19,305 nt of DNA from JAVKEN01 sp040221415 (lineage in GTDB: Bacteria > Pseudomonadota > Alphaproteobacteria > Rickettsiales > JABSSG01): positions 1-19,305 of the forward strand of contig JAVKEN010000010.1 in the NCBI GenBank assembly GCA_040221415.1, read 5' to 3'. The notes under the pieces were generated by a model. The model saw only the letters and a list, made by a program, of their open reading frames with translations, searched no databases and was not told the DNA's origin. The position numbers and the translations under genes were made by a program. Shown here piece after piece: positions 17,225 through 19,305 of this stretch (position 1 is the first letter of the stretch; every line of letters starts with the position of its first letter).

Positions 17225-17254
17225 TTGATTATTTACTCCACCATTGTATATAAT
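17225..17254 (+). promoter_or_regulatory. Predicted promoter of the 17-kDa-type lipoprotein gene
   Basis: TTGATT (-35, 17225-17230), 18-base spacer, perfect TATAAT (-10, 17249-17254), with a predicted start near 17261 and a leader of about 30 bases. It lies in the 71-base divergent gap with the CDF gene. Confidence 0.55.
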
Positions 17255-17290
17255 CAACTCAACAAGTAAAATATAAAAGTGGTTTTTGTC

Positions 17291-17743
17291 ATGAATAAAT
17301 TATTTATTATCTTCGTGTTATTATTTGCTTCTTCTTGTAATGGAAATAAACAACAGTTTGGCACAGTTGTTGGAGGGGCAACCGGCGCTTTGATTGGATC
17401 TTCATTTGGCAAAGGCACTGGTAGACTAGTTGGTGTTGGACTGGGTGCGATAGCTGGAGGTTTGATAGGAAACCAAATTGGTCAATATATGGATGATCAA
17501 GATAAAATGAAAATGAAACAAGCATCATATACAGCTTTAGAAAATTCAAAATCTGGACAGACTACAGAATGGAACAATCCTGATTCCGGTCACTCTGGAA
17601 CAATTACTCCGGTCAAAACTTATGAAGAATCGGGACGCTATTGCCGTGAATACACACAAACTGTTAACATTGGCGGCAAAACTCATGAAGCCTATGGAAC
17701 AGCGTGCAGGCAAGATGATGGTTCGTGGGAAATTATCAAATAA
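17291..17743 (+). CDS. 17-kDa surface antigen family outer-membrane lipoprotein
   Basis: A 150-residue lipoprotein resembling the rickettsial 17-kDa common antigen. A signal peptide ends in FASSC, with C16 as the likely lipidated residue (the -3 position is Ala, slightly unusual). Then comes a glycine-zipper hairpin (about 24-64: GTVVGGATGALIGSSFG and GLGAIAGGLIGNQIG) that can insert in membranes, and a C-terminal domain with YCREYTQTVNIGGKTHEAYGTACR-like sequence (around residues 117-140, two Cys) typical of the family. An upstream GTG at 17279 is in frame but the ATG at 17291 gives the better signal peptide. The stop lies two bases from that of murA, convergent. Confidence 0.88.
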   Translation: MNKLFIIFVLLFASSCNGNKQQFGTVVGGATGALIGSSFGKGTGRLVGVGLGAIAGGLIGNQIGQYMDDQDKMKMKQASYTALENSKSGQTTEWNNPDSGHSGTITPVKTYEESGRYCREYTQTVNIGGKTHEAYGTACRQDDGSWEIIK

Positions 17744-17745
17744 GG

Positions 17746-19032
17746 CTAATTAGTTACCCTTGAAATCTTTGCCCCGCATTGATTTAATTTGTCTTCTATT
17801 TTCTCATACCCCCTGTCTATATGATATATCCTGTTTATCATTGTACTACCTTCTGAAACTAAGCCAGCCAAAACCAATGATACTGAAGCTCGCAGGTCAG
17901 TTGCCATAACCTCTGCTCCCTTTAAAGATTCAACTCCATTAATATGAGCGGTATTGCCTGACACTTTGATGTCAGCTCCCATTCTCATTAACTCTGGAAC
18001 ATGCATAAATCTATTCTCAAAAATATTCTCGACAATGCGGCAATTGCCTTTTGTTACCGTCATTAATGTCATGAATTGAGCTTGTAAATCTGTCGGAAAG
18101 CCAGGATATATGTTGGTTGACAAGTCAACAGATTGATTAAATTTATCAAATTTGACTCTAACACTATCTTCGTGAACAAGAATTTTTGCACCTACTTGTG
18201 ATAACTTATCAATAATATTTGCAATATATAGATGATTTATATTTCTAAGTAAAATTTCTCCTTTAGTAATTAAAGCGGCTATTGCAAACGTTCCTGCCTC
18301 AATCCGATCAGAAATAACTTCATGATATGCACCTTTTAATTTTTTTACCCCCTCAACAACTATACGACTAGTTCCTATATTTTTAATTTTTGCCCCCATA
18401 GACACCAGAAGATTGCACAGATCTACAACTTCTGGCTCACAAGCCGCGTTATTTATAAGGGTCTCCCCTTCTGCAAGGGATGCTGCCATTATAACATTCT
18501 CTGTGGCTCCAACAGAAACACTGTCAAAGTTTATTTTATTACCTTTCAAACCATTCTTTGCCTCAGCTATAATATAGCCTTCAGAAATATCAATTTTTGC
18601 CCCCAGAGATTTCAAAGCCTCCAGGTGCATGTTTATTGGCCTAGTCCCAATAGCGCATCCTCCCGGAAGTGAAACAATTGCCTTCCTATACCTAGTTAAA
18701 AGGGGACCTAAGACCAAAATCGATGCCCGCATTTTTCTGACAATGTCATATGGAGCCTCATAGTTACTTACATTCTCTGCGTTTAGCAAAATTGTTCTGC
18801 CACTCACTGCTCTATCTAAATTCACTCCATCTACACTAAGATTCACTCCATGATTGATCAAAAGGTGTGACATAGTCACTACATCAGCTAATTGAGGAAC
18901 ATTTGATAAAACCACAGTTTCATCTGTTAGTAGGCTGGCAGCCATAATAGGTAACGCCGCATTCTTTGAGCCACTAATAATAATCTCTCCCTCAAGTTTA
19001 CTTCCACCCTCTATTAACATCTTATCTAACAT
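17746..19032 (-). CDS. murA: UDP-N-acetylglucosamine 1-carboxyvinyltransferase MurA
   Basis: First committed step of peptidoglycan synthesis: transfers enolpyruvate from PEP to UDP-GlcNAc in the cytoplasm. The 428 residues show GSKNAALP (K23, N24), the catalytic loop LPGGCAIGTRP with Cys126 (equivalent to E. coli Cys115, so fosfomycin-sensitive type rather than the Asp variant), PGFPTDLQAQ (D315) and DLRASVSL (R381). Length and layout are normal. GAGGGG five bases before the ATG decides the start and lies inside the end of pgsA; the two genes are only two bases apart and must be cotranscribed. Its presence indicates that the organism retains at least the start of peptidoglycan synthesis. Confidence 0.97.
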   Translation of the reverse strand: MLDKMLIEGGSKLEGEIIISGSKNAALPIMAASLLTDETVVLSNVPQLADVVTMSHLLINHGVNLSVDGVNLDRAVSGRTILLNAENVSNYEAPYDIVRKMRASILVLGPLLTRYRKAIVSLPGGCAIGTRPINMHLEALKSLGAKIDISEGYIIAEAKNGLKGNKINFDSVSVGATENVIMAASLAEGETLINNAACEPEVVDLCNLLVSMGAKIKNIGTSRIVVEGVKKLKGAYHEVISDRIEAGTFAIAALITKGEILLRNINHLYIANIIDKLSQVGAKILVHEDSVRVKFDKFNQSVDLSTNIYPGFPTDLQAQFMTLMTVTKGNCRIVENIFENRFMHVPELMRMGADIKVSGNTAHINGVESLKGAEVMATDLRASVSLVLAGLVSEGSTMINRIYHIDRGYEKIEDKLNQCGAKISRVTN

Positions 19033-19034
19033 TC

Positions 19035-19305
19035 TTACCCCTCACCAATGTGCTTCAAAGATTTTTTAAAATAAATATACCCAGTGAAAACTGTTAGCGT
19101 AGCAGAAATCCATAAAACAACATTTCCAAGATATTCAAGGTCTAAATCTTTAAAACTATTATTACCCAGGATTAGTATAAATAAAGCTAACATCTGAAAA
19201 AAAGTTTTGACTTTTGATAGATTACTGACAGGAACGCTTACTTTAATCTCTGACAAAAACTCTCTAAGACCAGAAACTAATACCTCTCTAGTTAATATTG
19301 CTAAT
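19035..19305 (-). CDS. pgsA: CDP-diacylglycerol-glycerol-3-phosphate phosphatidyltransferase, 3' part
   Basis: Only the last 89 or so residues are in the window; the frame is open to the edge, so the gene continues beyond 19305. The visible part, ILTREVLVSGLREFL followed by SEIKVSVPVSNLSKVKTFFQM and two C-terminal helices, is characteristic of PgsA, which makes phosphatidylglycerol phosphate in the inner membrane. The CDP-alcohol phosphotransferase motif lies upstream, outside the window. The TTG at 19256 that could be taken as a start is an internal Leu codon. It is followed after two bases by murA. Confidence 0.9.
   Translation of the reverse strand, partial: LAILTREVLVSGLREFLSEIKVSVPVSNLSKVKTFFQMLALFILILGNNSFKDLDLEYLGNVVLWISATLTVFTGYIYFKKSLKHIGEG

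Noticed and set aside
17279..17290. GTG start for the 17-kDa-type lipoprotein
   Set aside because: It adds four residues ahead of a normal signal peptide start at the ATG of 17291, with no better ribosome-binding site.
19035..19256. Short complete protein starting at the TTG at 19256
   Set aside because: The frame continues upstream with PgsA sequence to the window edge, so the TTG is an internal Leu codon.

Overview
The window is about one third G+C over most of its length and reads as a chromosomal segment of an alphaproteobacterium of the order Rickettsiales. The grounds are a full-length 16S rRNA gene of rickettsial type with no 23S, 5S or tRNA partner on either side, a 17-kDa-type surface antigen lipoprotein, very tight gene packing and a high A+T content. 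The family cannot be settled by eye; Rickettsiaceae and Midichloriaceae both remain possible.

Layout. 1-4830: a GT32-type glycosyltransferase (open at the window edge), a large sodium/solute-symporter to histidine-kinase fusion on the minus strand, and a sulfotransferase-like protein; the two transferases suggest surface-glycan building and decoration. 4831-6679: the orphan 16S rRNA on the minus strand, with a strong sigma70 promoter (TTGACA, 17 bases, TATAAA) and a roughly 31-base leader/trailer complement that would form its processing stem. 6680-8992: an unusual G+C-richer flavin amine-oxidase-like gene with a C-terminal membrane anchor and basic tail, facing an unrecognised acidic protein, with a bidirectional terminator between them. 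9059-10947: comF and lptF, divergent. 11038-12256: the ribosomal operon rpsF-rpsR-rplI. 12259-13446: a class I aspartate-type aminotransferase. 13550-15890: a TPR-methyltransferase overlapping mlaA, then mlaC. 15887-17219: tadA behind a CDF metal exporter. 17291-17743: the 17-kDa-type lipoprotein. 17746-19305: murA behind the 3' part of pgsA, which runs off the window.

How the genes fit together. Much of the window serves the envelope: LptF (LPS export), MlaA and MlaC (phospholipid asymmetry), MurA (peptidoglycan), PgsA (phosphatidylglycerol), the surface lipoprotein, the glycosyltransferase and the sulfotransferase. The rest is translation (16S, S6, S18, L9, TadA) and basic metabolism.

The most unusual items are (a) the 894-residue transporter-kinase, whose middle membrane block resembles the six-helix sensor of CqsS/LqsS-type quorum-sensing kinases; (b) the tail-anchored, monoamine-oxidase-like flavoprotein, which differs in base composition from its surroundings; and (c) the self-contained 16S transcription unit with its own processing stem. 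No CRISPR array, insertion sequence or tRNA was seen.
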